The notes: generated from the sequence alone by a model not told the origin. A DNA stretch of 64,000 bases from Kwoniella bestiolae CBS 10118 (GCF_000512585.2 NC_089242.1:1550001-1614000); one strand, 5' to 3'; counted from the stretch's first letter, positions 11,813 through 24,432 are shown. Made by a program: numbers and translations.

Positions 11813-14495
11813 ATGCCTTCTCACGATGGTAACGACAAACCCCTCCGACAGGCCCTCGATCCAATCTCCTCGCCTTACATGTCATCTATCAACGGTACCC
11901 TTTCAATCGCAAAGGAAGTCTTAATGGGGCAGTTCCAATCTGAACATCGTCGTTCGGAAAGTACTAGGATCCTCTCTGATCGTGAGCATCACCTCTCCCC
12001 TTTCACCGGATCTACCCCGAGAAGAATCACTGACACGTCATTTGTGCTCTTCGTGCAGTCGCCCCATCATTGATGCAACCTCGTTTCCTCAATGCGGCCA
12101 GTACATACGGACCATCTCGATCACTTGGTAAACCCCCCACCAGACCCAGCTCATTGATGCGCTTACCCACTGCATTACCTTATGGAATCAGTAATGTCGG
12201 TGTTAAGCAGACCTCACAATCACTAGCCATCATTGAGGCAGTAGATCAACTATCAGCCTTATCCCTATCAACCCCAGAGGGGGAAGAGGGAGATCAACCA
12301 AGTCTGATCAAGGGGTTCAAAGCTACCATACCTTCATCGGAACTGGCAAAACAGCGTAGAAGACTGATTAGAGGAGGGATAATAGATCAGGATTTGGGGA
12401 ATGAGAAGCTTGGTCTGAAGAAATTGGGGGATAGAGCTAGAGGACTATTGACTAATCATGAAGAAGCCGAGGAGGGGGAGTTGGATATAGGTAGGAAAGC
12501 CAAGAGAAGGAAGAGACAGAGAGAATCTAGGAGAGTTAGTGAGGGGAGACATTTGGAGGGGAAATTGCATTTGGAGGATCTGGTACAGCAGGCGGATGAG
12601 ATACAGCAGGATAAAGAGAATTTGCATGTGAGGCAGGTGAGTTGACGTTCCATCTTCTTTTTTAAGCTTTTGATATAGTCGTGGGCATGATCACTGAGGA
12701 TCTTGACTGATGAGAGTGAGGCTGATATTGGCGTTGTTGCAACTCTGTCTCTAGTCTCTGATACACGCTGAGATAATGGAAGTCTCAGCCAAGATTGACG
12801 CTTTGGAAGATATTCGTCGGCGACTTGAGACCTCCCTTCTACATCTACAAGAAGAAGATCTAGAATTAGACGATGAATTGGAAGGTGTACAGGAATTGAT
12901 GGCTTCTCCTGCTATCAAGTCTGCTGCTGGGACACGAGCTTTACCACCTTCTGCTTCTGCGGCTGTAACCAAGAAAAGCTCGAGAAGGAGGAAAGGTCCT
13001 GCGTTCTTACCTTCCGAGCATGACGAGTTACCCTCTGGTGTTGCTTTTATGGTGGGTTATTCAGTTGCTGCCAACATTCAGCTGTAAGAGAGACGAAACT
13101 GACAGAAATCTATAGACGCTCAATGGACATACTGCGCCTATCACTGCATTAGACTTTAACGAGCCGTATGGAATGTTGGTCACTGCTGGACAAGATGATA
13201 TAGTCAAAGTGTGGGATCTATGTGATGGGGAAGAGATCGGTCAACTAAGAGGACATACAGGAACAGTCAAGGCATTACAAGTTGAAGATACCCTATGCCT
13301 TACTGGCGGATCTGACGGAGCTATTAGATTATGGGATCTGAGGATGGTAGAAGATTACGAAGAGAGATTACAATCGCAACTTGAAGAACTGGCCAGGCAG
13401 GATCCTTTGGAAAGAATCGCCAATCAGAATCAGAAGCAACAGGATGACGAGGACGATGATTTGGTCAAAGAGAAAGATGAATTCGATTGGGACGAGGGAC
13501 CGAGCAATATCACTCAGGCTACTCAGGTTGATATCTCTAGTCCATGCGTCAGAACGCTCGAGGGACATAGTAAGAGCGTTACTGCGCTGTACTACGAAGA
13601 TGGCTGTCTTGTCACTGGATCGTCGGATAAAACTATCAGACAATGGGACGTAGCTACCGGACAATGCGTATTGACGATGGACATTCTCTGGGCCATATCC
13701 AACCCTCCTCCTGCACCTGCACCTACTCCCGCCCCGGCACCCAAACTTCGACATCGATCATCAACTTCATTCGGATCGATACATTACGATGATATCTTGC
13801 CTTCACCTGGTGCATCCCTTGTTGGAATGTCTGGCGCAAGTCTACTCAGCGCTGTAGCTGGGAACCAGTTTGCTGTGCCTACTCCACCGTATGCCGATGG
13901 GTCATGGGAGATGTATCAGGATTTCGTAGGCGGGGTGCAATTTTGGGGTTACGCGTTGGCAAGTGGGAGTGGTGATGGTGGAGTGAGGATGTGGGATAGT
14001 GAGTTGACTCGTTGAGTGGATCGGATCCAAGTGTACGGTGCTGATTAGTGGAATGTGATATAGTGAGAACGGGTCAAGCACATCGGACACTTGTGGGACA
14101 CACCGCGCCAGTGACGTGTCTCCAATTCGACGAAATGAACATCATCACAGGAGCTTTAGATAAGACTATACGAGTAAGTCCAGTCTATCAGCTGAGTGGC
14201 ATGAGAAGTGTGACGTAGCTGATACTGTGTGCCGATGTAGATATGGGATCTAAGGATGGGTCAAGCCTCCGAAGTGCACCGATACGAATACCCCGTTACG
14301 GCCTTGCAGTTCGATAGTAGGAAGGTCATAGCTTGTACGGGAGAGAACGGGTTGGAGAATTATAATAGGACGACTCACCAGCATTCGAGGTTGGTTACTA
14401 ACGGACATATCAAGCCGGTTGAGAAGATGAGGTTTATTGATAAGTATTTGGTCTCGGGTGGTAGGGATGGGGCGGCCAAGGTGTGGGCTATGTAG
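11813..14495 (+). CDS. MDV1: MDV1-type mitochondrial fission adaptor (coiled coil plus WD40)
   Basis: The N-terminal third ([20 protein letters not shown] onward) is basic and ends in a long coiled coil: [20 protein letters not shown] ... [20 protein letters not shown]. Seven WD40 blades follow: [39 protein letters not shown], a blade ending [39 protein letters not shown] and [12 protein letters not shown], ending KVWAM* at 14495. This is the Mdv1/Caf4 plan, linking Fis1 to the dynamin Dnm1 at the outer membrane. Acidic and Pro/Ala-rich inserts lie between blades 2-3 and 3-4 ([11 protein letters not shown] near 13715). Introns join as SDL/APSL, RQ/SLIH, FM/TLNGH, WDM/RTG and IR/IWDL. Blade six lacks the usual WD end. 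Confidence 0.9.
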
Positions 14496-14780
14496 GATGT
14501 GTGGGGGCATGTACAGCACCGGGTGGGTGAGAAGGTGTTTCGGACGGAGCAAGTGGCATCGACTTTCATTCTCAAAATCATCAAATGAGGACGAATATAA
14601 CGAACAATACATCCAGCGAGCATGCAGACCTTTCAATAAAGATACGACTAGCAGAACCCAGGGAATGAACGCTGACATGCATACTGATAAAGTCTGTAGA
14701 TACATGTATGAACGAGACAATCTGATTCCACTGACCTATAGATCTCCTCGTATCCAGACAAGCCATGTTCGCAGTCTAGA

Positions 14781-15910
14781 TTAATGATGTTTAGAATGAC
14801 CATGACCATCGGCCTTTTCTGCCATATCGCTCATCAAAAGGGTGGTATCAACCACAGTCCTCCTCACCTTCCCCTCCATCTCCCCCTTAACTCCATTAAA
14901 CCAATCCCAATCCGTCATACTAGCCACCCACATATCCTGAGACCTACTCTTCCGTTCCTTGGGATCACCCACCTTCTTATGAAGCGGTACCAATCCGTTG
15001 AAATTCCTGCAAATCCCTTCTTCCCTAAATCCAAATTTCTTAGCAGAATTGATGGAGGGAGTGTTGTGTGTGACGGCATCGTATTGGACTCGAATTAGGG
15101 AGAGGTCCTCGAAAAGGTATCGGAGGATTAGAGACATTGCGTGAGTGTTTATGTGCGTGCAGTGGTAGATGGGGAGGATGTTGATGAGGCCGAATATTGC
15201 GTGCTGCGCGGGTTTTAACGTCATTATACATAAACCTTGACTTACTTTCCGAATAGCAAGGAGCTCTGATGGTCCATAATGTACTGTAGATTGCCCTCTG
15301 AAAGACAGCTCATCGATGTACAGTAGAAGTAGCTCGACTCACCATAAACTCATCATTCATCTCAATCAACCCATATACACCTGCAAAACCATCCCTACCC
15401 AACTTCTCAACCTGTTTATCAATAACAGCCAACAAAAGACATCTAGGATCAATACGGAAACTTTCGATATCTTCCAAAGCGGTCTGTTGAGTGTATGGCC
15501 CTAATTCGCCAAAATGCGTCCATGATTCTGCGGGGAGCTTCAAGAACCCAGAGAGATGCTTCGATGGCTTAGTGGAAAGATCGAATGATCAATAATGCAT
15601 ACTACATTGTTCAGAGATACTCGATACTCACCACGAATGGCTCCAATCTGACATGATCCGTCTCGAGGATGTGGAATGGAAAGACGAAATTTATGTCGTA
15701 TAGCTTTGGAGGGGTGTTAGCATGTAGCGTCTGAGGGATGGTTTCGGGTTGATATAGGTTCAGGATCTCTTCATTCTCCCGAGCATCTTCTTGGTCATGG
15801 CCATTACGGCTAGTGATGACTTTGGGTTTTGTTTTGTTGTGAGAAATACCGTTGGGTAGTGGTTGTTGGTAGGCGACTGCTTCAGTGGAATTATTATTGG
15901 TGAATACCAT
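14781..15910 (-). CDS. GNAT (RimJ/RimL-like) N-acetyltransferase
   Basis: Starts MVFTNNNSTEAVAYQQ at 15910. The GNAT fold is seen from HILETDHVRLEPFV, through DGFAGVYGLIEMNDEFM and HAIFGLINILPIYHCTHINT, to IRVQYDAVTHNTPSINSAKK and FGFREEGICRNF; the last blocks are the cofactor-proximal region of RimJ/RimL-like enzymes. It ends DGHGHSKHH* at 14781. The best model joins EFM directly to HAIFG by a 139-nt intron (15204-15342), because the 52-nt piece inside it (15246-15297), though flanked by good splice sites, would shift the frame. In fungi this family often acetylates small metabolites or unknown acceptors, so the substrate is not predictable. It is tail-to-tail with MDV1, 285 bases apart. Confidence 0.82.
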
Positions 15911-16836
15911 GTTGTATCAGTATCGTAGATGGCTGTACTTTGTTGAGGGACGAATGCGAACCACTTTGACCCTTCATGACCAAACTTGAGGTTTTATATA
16001 TACATCCTTCCCGCCACTCGTCGTACTTTGACACAGAATCAATGTAACTTCAACTCCGCTATGGATCCGCTATGGTCCTTCTCAACCTTACAAAGCTTCT
16101 CACCGACCCTCGCTTGTACCTTCGCCGATAACATCGGGCATAAAAATTCTTCTTTGAGTTCCGGCAGGCAATGTGCTGGCTAGTCTACATGCTCAACAGG
16201 AATGTAAGGTGCTGTCGATCGTCTCACATAAGTTACACATATTGAGTAGAATCAGGTAGGTAAGGGAGGGATGGGCGGGAGGGTTACAGTTTCTCACAGC
16301 ATATCTCATATTGCGCACATTCCACTCACTATCAGTCATATGAGATCACATTGGAGCTATTGAATTCCCGCTGTAACCTTTCCAGTTGCGGACTCGACCC
16401 AACCGAGCTGTGCAACTATCGTTTCATGTAGGATAAAGGATGGGATATGGTGCCACAGTGAACTCAAAGTGCTGGTGATATTTGATCCCGTTGCTCGGTC
16501 CCATTGAAAATCAACATTCAACGATACAAGCGCAATGACCATGTCTATTCTTCCCCACTCCTTTCTCATCTTACCTCCCCTCCCCTTCATAAGATCATCA
16601 ACATCCATAACGTTGTTTATTGCACCGTCATATGGCACAACATATGACTGACTCCTCCCGCTGCCCATCGACAACGCTGTGAATCTACCACGTCTCATCT
16701 CAAATATCACTATAGCCGCTTTTTCCAAGTAGCTCTTTCAATCAACTCAAAATAAATCAAGCTCGCCATAGCTACCGACAGTTCCCTCTCAAAGTGCATC
16801 ACTCGCAATCGTCCTCAAAATCACAGTCACTCCTAC
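15911..16836. other. Divergent promoter region GNAT/RED1-like
   Basis: Long head-to-head spacer. A 123-codon minus-strand frame (16357-16728) lies here but shows no domain or splice context, so I do not call it. No RNA gene is seen. Confidence 0.5.
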
Positions 16837-19800
16837 ATGGGGTCAGCCTCGTCAACGATGAGTGCCAACCCCGCACAAGTCCCTGTCAATACATCCGACC
16901 AATCTCCCTCGACAGTTCCCTTTCCTTCCTCGACATCCTCCGCAAATGCCGTTCAAGATCCGCAACAGAGTTACTCAGTCCCTGAGACTGTTCCCCGATC
17001 AAATATCCCAACCTCAGCTGCCAACTTGAATCAATCCTCTCTCAATGCTTTGACCAATTCAACCTCTAACGCAGGTGCAAGCTCTCTTCCTTCCTCTACT
17101 CCTGCAATTGACACCAGACCTGCTGTATCACCGCGTGAAGGTACAAAGTCAAAGCCTATAGTGATAGAGGAGAAGGAAGAAGGGGAGATTAGTGATGATG
17201 ATGTTATCGAGGTCGACCCTGTAGCGAAACCGACTGCACAGGTATCGTCAACACCAGTACCAATCTATCATCCTCCAAGCCCCGCTGCGGTCAGAGCGAC
17301 ACCCTCTCATAATCCTCATCCCCCTGTCCCTGTCCATCTTCAAACACCACAGTTCCCACCTGCACCTTTTACCATGCTCGCGTCCAACAATGGACGTCCT
17401 CTTACCAAGACTCAGAGAAAAAAGCAGGAAAGACGAGTCAAAGCTCAAATGAACGCTCAACGAAAGCAAAACCAACAGTATCATCAACCTCAATATGGCC
17501 ACCCATATGCTCAATCTCCTTCATCATCCTCGACTATACCTTCATACCCAAAGCTTCCATCTCCACCGGCGGAGGAGAAAGGGAAAGGTAAGGAAAAAGA
17601 AAGAGAGGATGAAGCGGAAGTATCGTTGGAACTGAATGAGACAGTTGCCCCAGCCGCTGCTAGTGAGTTTTTCTTCACATGCTTTCCTAGCAACGATAAA
17701 GTAACTCAACCGTGTGCCATCTCATAGACATGTCACCTGAAGAAGTGGAGCAATATATCGATATTATCCGCAACTTGATCTCAGAAGGAGTTTCACCAGA
17801 TACTCTAGTCCAACGTGGTGCCTCCCCCGAATACGTCATGAAAGTGTGCAAGGAAATAGTAGAAGGTACCAGGAAACGTAAAGCACTATGGTTAGAAACG
17901 AGAGAACCACCTCGAGCGGAAAGCGAGGCTCCTTCCCTGCCTCCTCCTGAACCAGTAAACAAATCTCCTAGTCCCGAAATTGAGGTAGTGACTGTTCATC
18001 GAGGTGGAATACCGGGATTGAAAAGAGTGAAAAGTGATGATTCGGATGATTCGAATCTGTACGATCCCGTCCCGAGGATGACTGCACCTCAGAACGGCCT
18101 CGCTTCAAGATTGACGGCGAAGCTGGCGCAACCGGTGAGGATTGAGAGCTATAAACCTGGTCAACCCTCGAGACCCTCTTCGCAAGCTTTCTCTTACCCT
18201 GCTGTGCCCATCCAGCCTTCAGGTAGATCAAAACGTAAAGAGAGGGATAGCAATTTATCGGCAGGATCAGACATACTGCTCAACTACGATGAACCAGTCA
18301 AAGAATCTCATCCTCCTGCTCCACCAAAGCCACCCCCATTGGCCACTCGACTAGGTACAGCCAATCCCTATTCTGTTCTCGATACTATACCCCTTACACC
18401 GCCCTTCTCGCCACCTCCGATTGTCAAGGCTATGGTCCAATCAGAACCACGTCCTGAACCTACTGCACCTCCACCACCTGCTCCACCTCCCCTCACTGCC
18501 GAGCAGATCTTACAGAATACTCTGCTAGAAAGTCGACGAAAAGCAATGGAAAGTATGAAACGACGTCGAGCTGCTGGTCCAAAGCCGATAACGACGGTAG
18601 TGCAATCAAGTGTGGATGTCGAACTCTCGGCCGGATCAACACCTATGGCGGACGATCAAGCTGCCGCTGACTTCCAAAAGTCGATAGAGGAGCAGATGGC
18701 AAGTATTGAGAAGGAAGTACTCGAAGCTGCTGCCGCTGCGGCTGACGAAGATAAATCGATTGACGTGGAGGAAACGAACGGAGAAGACGAAGAAGAACGA
18801 ATGGATCTCGATGAACCTGAAGAAGGAGAAATCATACCTCCCATCATCACTACCCCTCCCGAACCGACACTTCCACCTTTCATTGGATCAGCATCATTAC
18901 CTATTCGACCGCCTAGAGGTATCAAGCGAATGCACGCTGAAGATCTGAACGAGAACAAAGCCACTTCACTCCCCTCGCGAACCTTACCTCCAGCTAAACG
19001 TAAACCATTCGGAGCGGTCCAACGCGCTCAGAGACTTGTACTGCATCTTGATGATTCCGACTCGGACTCCTCTGATGAGGAGAACACTCCTACACCCGTT
19101 TTCATTCCCAACAACGATGTCGATATCATTGAAAGGCAGAGGATGTTAGAGGAGAAAGAAGCTAGTATTAGGAAGTTGCGAGAGCAGATCGCAGCTCGAA
19201 TGGCTGCTAGGAAGAAGAAATCCGAAGATAGTAGTACTGGCGGAACGCCCATGGAGAAGACTCCAAGTGAGGATACCGCGCAACAGATAGTTCGGAACGC
19301 CTTGCAGCCGATCGAAGGAGAGAACGGAAGTATATGTGAGTTGAACCATCTCGAGGGACCGAAGATCCTTGCTAAACAACTTATTCGGTTTGATAGCTCC
19401 TGTGCCCGCTGATGTACGCCAATTGACCAAGGAGCTGGTTCAGGCTGAAGCAGAAGTCGAAGCTATGGACGTTGACCCGATACCTAGTATGCCTCTTGCT
19501 TTGTTTGATCCAACATACCGACTGACCATCTCCTGTGATAGCTGTACCTGAACCTATCAAGGGTTGGTAGTCCATACATCTTGATTTTCACATTCCTTAC
19601 TAACCCTTACTAAGCAGGGATCACCCAGGAGCAAATTGTCAACAGTGAGTTTCCTTCCTCATAGAGATATCGCTTACCTTTCGCAGAGATTGGCCAAACT
19701 GCGGTCGAAGCTGTCGACGACAAGGTACGAATCAACACGGGCAACGGGTGATCAAGTATCATAAAACTTGAATCCCACTGATGTGATCCCTTCTTTAGCA

Positions 19801-20462
19801 ACGCCCTCGCTCTGTGTCCCCCTCGATTATTCAGACAAGCGATAACAGGCCAACCTTCGATGTACCTAGCCAATCTTCAACTTCCGTGCGTTGAAGGGCG
19901 ACCGAAGGCGATGTGATATCTACTAAGACTTCCCTTGTAGAGTTTCACCAATTATCAGCCTCTCCTCAATCGATATCCCCAACTGAACTACGCTTCCCTT
20001 GACGCGTCGCTTCTACCGTTTATTCAACTCGATACCGCATCAACTCAACCTTCATCCAGTGTGATCGGTACTGAGGGGGCATCTGGCCAGATTGATCGAC
20101 AATTGCTGAATTCAATCATACTGACTCGTCTATTGCAGCGCAACCCATCGATGGTAGCTTGTCAAGCTGAGATGGGAGGTGGGAAGTGTGCAGATAGAAC
20201 ATGTTCAGATCTGCATCTGGATAAAGGGATTGTACCAACTGGTAAGTACCGAAGAGCATCGGAGGAAGGGGAGCTGATAGCTTGTTTAGAGGATGATTTG
20301 GTGGAATATATCGGTCAGACTCTATCGAATGATGGGATATTCCGCCAAGGTCCAGGACAGATAAGGGATGTTCTGGGGAATATCAGACAGGATGATACAC
20401 CTGATATGGAATCAGATCAGGGATTATCCGAGCTTTTATTGAAAGTTGGTCAAACGTTCTAG
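16837..20462 (+). CDS. RED1: RED1/ZFC3H1-like nuclear RNA surveillance scaffold (MTREC/PAXT type)
   Basis: A largely disordered, Pro/Ser-rich protein of about 1,070 residues with the C-terminal finger ACQAEMGGGKCADRTCSDLH (coding bases 20160-20216), a C-x8-C-x4-C-x3-H pattern with the GGxCxDxxC core of the zf-C3H1 family found in S. pombe Red1 and human ZFC3H1. Supporting features: repeated EEGEI motifs (EEGEISDDDVIEVD near residue 118; EPEEGEI later), a coiled segment ERQRMLEEKEASIRKLREQI, and SFTNYQPLLNRYPQLNYASL before the finger. In those organisms the protein scaffolds Mtl1/MTR4 and poly(A)-binding factors to feed RNAs to the nuclear exosome. Introns join AAA/NMSPEEVEQYID and a run of small exons at 19393-19893. 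A 39-nt candidate intron (20242-20280) lies just after the finger. Family assignment rests on the finger and architecture. Confidence 0.72.
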
Positions 20463-21281
20463 AATTGATGAACTCATCATGCGTTTGGCGGAGTATCTTT
20501 CTCTTTTGTTTTTCCTCGTCATTTCTCTCCTATCCGGTCCCAGGCTTTCTCTTTTCTCTTTCTCTCCTGTTGCTTTTGTTGTCATACATCAAAATCGAAT
20601 TCAACCACAACCACGATATACCCAGCACGTCAACAGTATAAAGATAGGCTTATGCGTAAAGAAGTCAACGCAATGACCGTCATCAAGCGGTTCTCAACGA
20701 TACGAACGATAATAACGTATCTTGTATATATCCATCATCATCATGATCATGCATCGACGTCCCTCTGTGAACATATAGTGCTGCACTCTGACATTTTTGA
20801 AGCACTGGATACTCGCGTGCATTCAATTTCTGGTCGTCCTATAAAGATAGCTAATGTACTGTACCGCCAAATACCGCCGGTTATGATCCGTTCAACTTAC
20901 GCTTTGACCATGCGAAGCGCGTGTTTTGACTTTTTGGAAATGCACTAATTCGAAGTTCAGTCCACCTGCACCTGCACTGATCACTTCAATTCATTCCATC
21001 ATTCAACTTGGATACGAGTACTCAGAGTATCATCTCACCCCAACATCACCCTACCCCTCATATCCATTAGGACACCTCGAGCGAAAGACCTGCATCAATG
21101 CTCTGATGATCTCACCCTGTACCCAGTGGTATATCCCTATCCCAATATTGGGTTTCTTGTGAACCGTCAAACCTCGGTTGGTTGATAGATCTGATCAATA
21201 CCTCGTTGATATATGGGGGATTGTTGGTATCATCAACAACCTCCCAATTCGAACCCAGCCCAACCCAACCCAACCGTCAAG
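20463..21281. other. Intergenic, RED1-like to C2H2 gene
   Basis: AT-rich 3' region then promoter/leader. Only short frames without support. Pyrimidine-rich stretch around 20505-20570. Confidence 0.5.
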
Positions 21282-24200
21282 ATGATCCTGGAAATCACCC
21301 TTCTATTGCTTTTGATACTCATCGAAGCTCCCTTGGTAGGTGATGAGAGGGCCAGGTGTGAGTGCGATTGTTCTTGTGGGAGCAAATATCATTTATCGGC
21401 GGGTTATCCTGAGGGAAAAGGTCAGGGGGGTGGGATTGATGGGATTGAAGAGAATGGACAAGGGACGGACGATGTTGGAGTCGAGCAAGGGGAAGGGGAA
21501 GAACCGGTGTTCGTAGGTGGTGATGATGGGCAGTCGGTGAGTTGGTTGATGATTTATTTTCAGGAGTCACCCCGTTTCACCTCATAACCCTTCATTGATT
21601 GACTCGATGATTTGATATGATATGATATGACATGCATGAGTCTGACTCGATCTCTAGTCATCTACATCAGAAAGATCTCTTGCTGTCAATGTCAATTCGA
21701 GAGATTATCTTTGTTCATATTCGAATCGACCTAGACCACCTCATTTGGATCGCTCGGCTCCGGATGTAAGTGATTTTATATTTCACTTAGATGCTATACG
21801 TACTACCCAACCTAAATAAAATTGATCTTCCTTTCTTTTTATCTTTCTCTTCTATTCTTCCATCCTACTTGACATTCGGTCATCTTGACTTTGACCAGGA
21901 CTGATTTCAATGTATGGTGATCTCCTCAGCGAAAATCACCATACCTCCTCACGACCGGCAGGAAACGAAAAGATGAATATTGGTGTGCACCTTGTCAGAA
22001 ATCATTTGTCGATTCAGTCGCCATCCAGCAGGTGAGTGATATTGCAGTACATCGACTGATGAGATGGCCTCTTTCGAAGCTGATCATATATATCATCCTT
22101 GTTGCCTATAGCACCAAGTCGCTCGTCATTCAGCTACGATGACCAACATGCCTTCGAATAGAAAACAGATCACTCAGAGTATACGACCGACGACTCCACA
22201 GGTGGGCTAGAAGGTGACCGATAAATGATAGCAACTAGCTTACATTCGATTTCGTATAGATTGGCGGACCCAGTGTCATTTGCGAAGTATGTTCAGAAGA
22301 ACTCTCAAATATCACAGCATTGGAAATGGTAAGTTAGCTTCTGAAATTCCAGTGGAGCTGGTAGATTGAGCTGACGTTACTTCGACCCTACAACACAGCA
22401 CAAAGCCAATCTCCACCCTTGGTCTATATTCTGCCCAGAATGCTTGACCAGTTTCAGGCATGCCTCAGAGGCTCAGATGGTGAGCGTTTGCCGACTATAC
22501 TGCTCGACTTGTGAGTTACATCACTCATTTTCTTTGGCGACTAGCACTACAAATCGATCCACAAAGCTCAATCGATCGACCCTCACCGCATGAACACTAT
22601 GCTCGGAATCATCAATGGCAATCCTCTGCCTAATCCAGCACAGCAATTACATCCGGGTCTGGCTCCCTTCACACCTCAACCATACTACCCAAGTCAATAC
22701 GTCCAAACTTTCCCCACTCACACTATTCAGAGCTACTACGAATGTACAGAGTGTAATATGGTATTCGGAAATCCCGGCGAACTTGAAGCGGTAAGCTGGA
22801 CTTTCCCCATAGTTGTAGGAAATGCAGTTGAGCTGAAGCTGACGTGTTGTGATATTTGTTAGCACAAAGCCACACCTTTAGTACACGGTGGTAGGATTTA
22901 CGAAGCCAGACTTCCCACCTCTCGGCGCAACAGCTAGGATCTCACCCTCTCACTCACCCTCCCGCTCGCCCTCGGTATCAGCTTCCGCTTCCGCTTCTAC
23001 GAGTGATATCGCTATTGCCGAAATGCCCTTGACGGTCTGGGGTATGCCCAGCTTCACATTCGACGAGAAGAAGTCTGAATCACTGAAAGAAGAAGGGTGG
23101 ACACCGCAAGCTAGACTTACGCCTGAACCTGACTCGACTTCGATTTCGAGTGAAGAAGATAAAGCTATAAGTGTGGTCTTGGACGAGAAGAAAAACGTAG
23201 AAGAGTTGAGAGAGAACGTTGCCAACTCAGAGGAACCCGGCAAGACCGATGTTCTACAGGTGTCCGATGTCATTGCTTCGGCGGCTCAACAGGGAGAGGT
23301 CGGAGACTTTGGACCTGCTGAAGTCATGGAACTCGCCAAATGGATCCCGCTGAACCCAGGCCCCGAAGAACAATCAACTCAAAGTGAAGCAGTCACTCTG
23401 GACGACACCCCACCAGCCGAAGGCAGCACAAGTACGAACGAAGCTATCGTCATAGACGATGCTCCTCCGCCGCAGGAGACTATCATCTCCAACGACGTCG
23501 TTACCACAAACCACACTTCTCATCAGGCAGTCGCAGAGGATCCACCCGGGCATACCGCTAGGGCCCCAATCGCCAAAGTTCTGACTTCGCTAACAACGAT
23601 CTCACCGAGACCGATAATTCAACCTGTTCCATCTCAGATCAATCTGACGCCGTACGCTAGAGCAGCGCTCGCTTCGGCATCAAGACTCGGCGAGTACCCA
23701 CCTCCTGAGATGGATGATGAGGATGAGGATACGCAAGATGATCAACCGAAAGTTATAGGTGGGATCGAATGTCATATACCCTCTTTCGCCCTGACCATCT
23801 CACCCAAGAACAAGTCCACTTCACTTGCCTCAGCATCAGCACCATTATCAATCGAAGCCACCCCACCCCTCACCTTATCAGGGGACAGCCCGAGCTCAAG
23901 CTCTCTCGACGAGAGTCTAGTTCTGGAGGAAACGGACGATCCCTGGGCAGCTTCGCAGGAAGTATACGAGATCACCCATTCGCAGAAACGCCAGACCTTC
24001 TCATTGGATTTTGGAGCCACGTCTAATGGGAATAGACCTAAACCGCGCTCCCACGTCGAGGGGGGCGGTACAGCAAGATCATCGAGAAGTAAAAGAGGCG
24101 AGAGGAGCTGTAATAAGCGGAAGGAGACTTATCTGACACCATCCCAGAGAGAAGTGTACAGAAGGAACGATAGTAGATCTTCAAATTCTGCTTCGTCGAG

Positions 24201-24432
24201 ATCTAACGATCGAGATACCAGATCAAAAGCACCACCTCAGGCACCGCTTCAACCGATGTTTGAGAGTGAATGGTCGACCGTCACTCCCCCCTCTACCTCC
24301 AATAGGAGTATGGGAGGGAGGGCTGTGAGGTACGATCCGTGGGAAGCGAGTAGGAGGGAGATGGAGGAGAGGAGGAGGGTGGTCAGCGCTGGTGCTGGTC
24401 CGGGGGAGGAGGATATGTATGGTGGGTGGTGA
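21282..24432 (+). CDS. C2H2 zinc-finger protein with four fingers and long Ser/Pro-rich tail
   Basis: Four fingers are visible: CAPCQKSF...QQHQVARH, CEVCSEEL...EMHKANLH, CPECLTSF...QMHYKSIH and CTECNMVF...EAHKATPLVH. The first three are C-x2-C-x12-H-x4-H; the fourth has H-x6-H. A phase-0 intron lies immediately before the first His codon of every finger. The tail (22882-24432) is a single long frame rich in S, T, P, E and D, ending EEDMYGGW*. The tail is in frame only with the distal acceptor at 22881, which removes the finger-4 histidines; the proximal acceptor (22862) keeps them but stops at 22937. The start is uncertain: ATG 21282 (MILEITLLLLLILIEAPL, oddly hydrophobic) has better context than ATG 21213. 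Probably a nucleic-acid-binding regulator; target unknown. Confidence 0.7.

Noticed and set aside
14250..14720. 156-codon minus-strand frame at the MDV1 3' end
   Set aside because: Antisense of the last WD40 exon and 3' region; no domain and no conserved motif.
16357..16728. 123-codon minus-strand frame in the GNAT/RED1 spacer
   Set aside because: No domain, no splice partner, ordinary composition and promoter position; length is within chance for this GC content.
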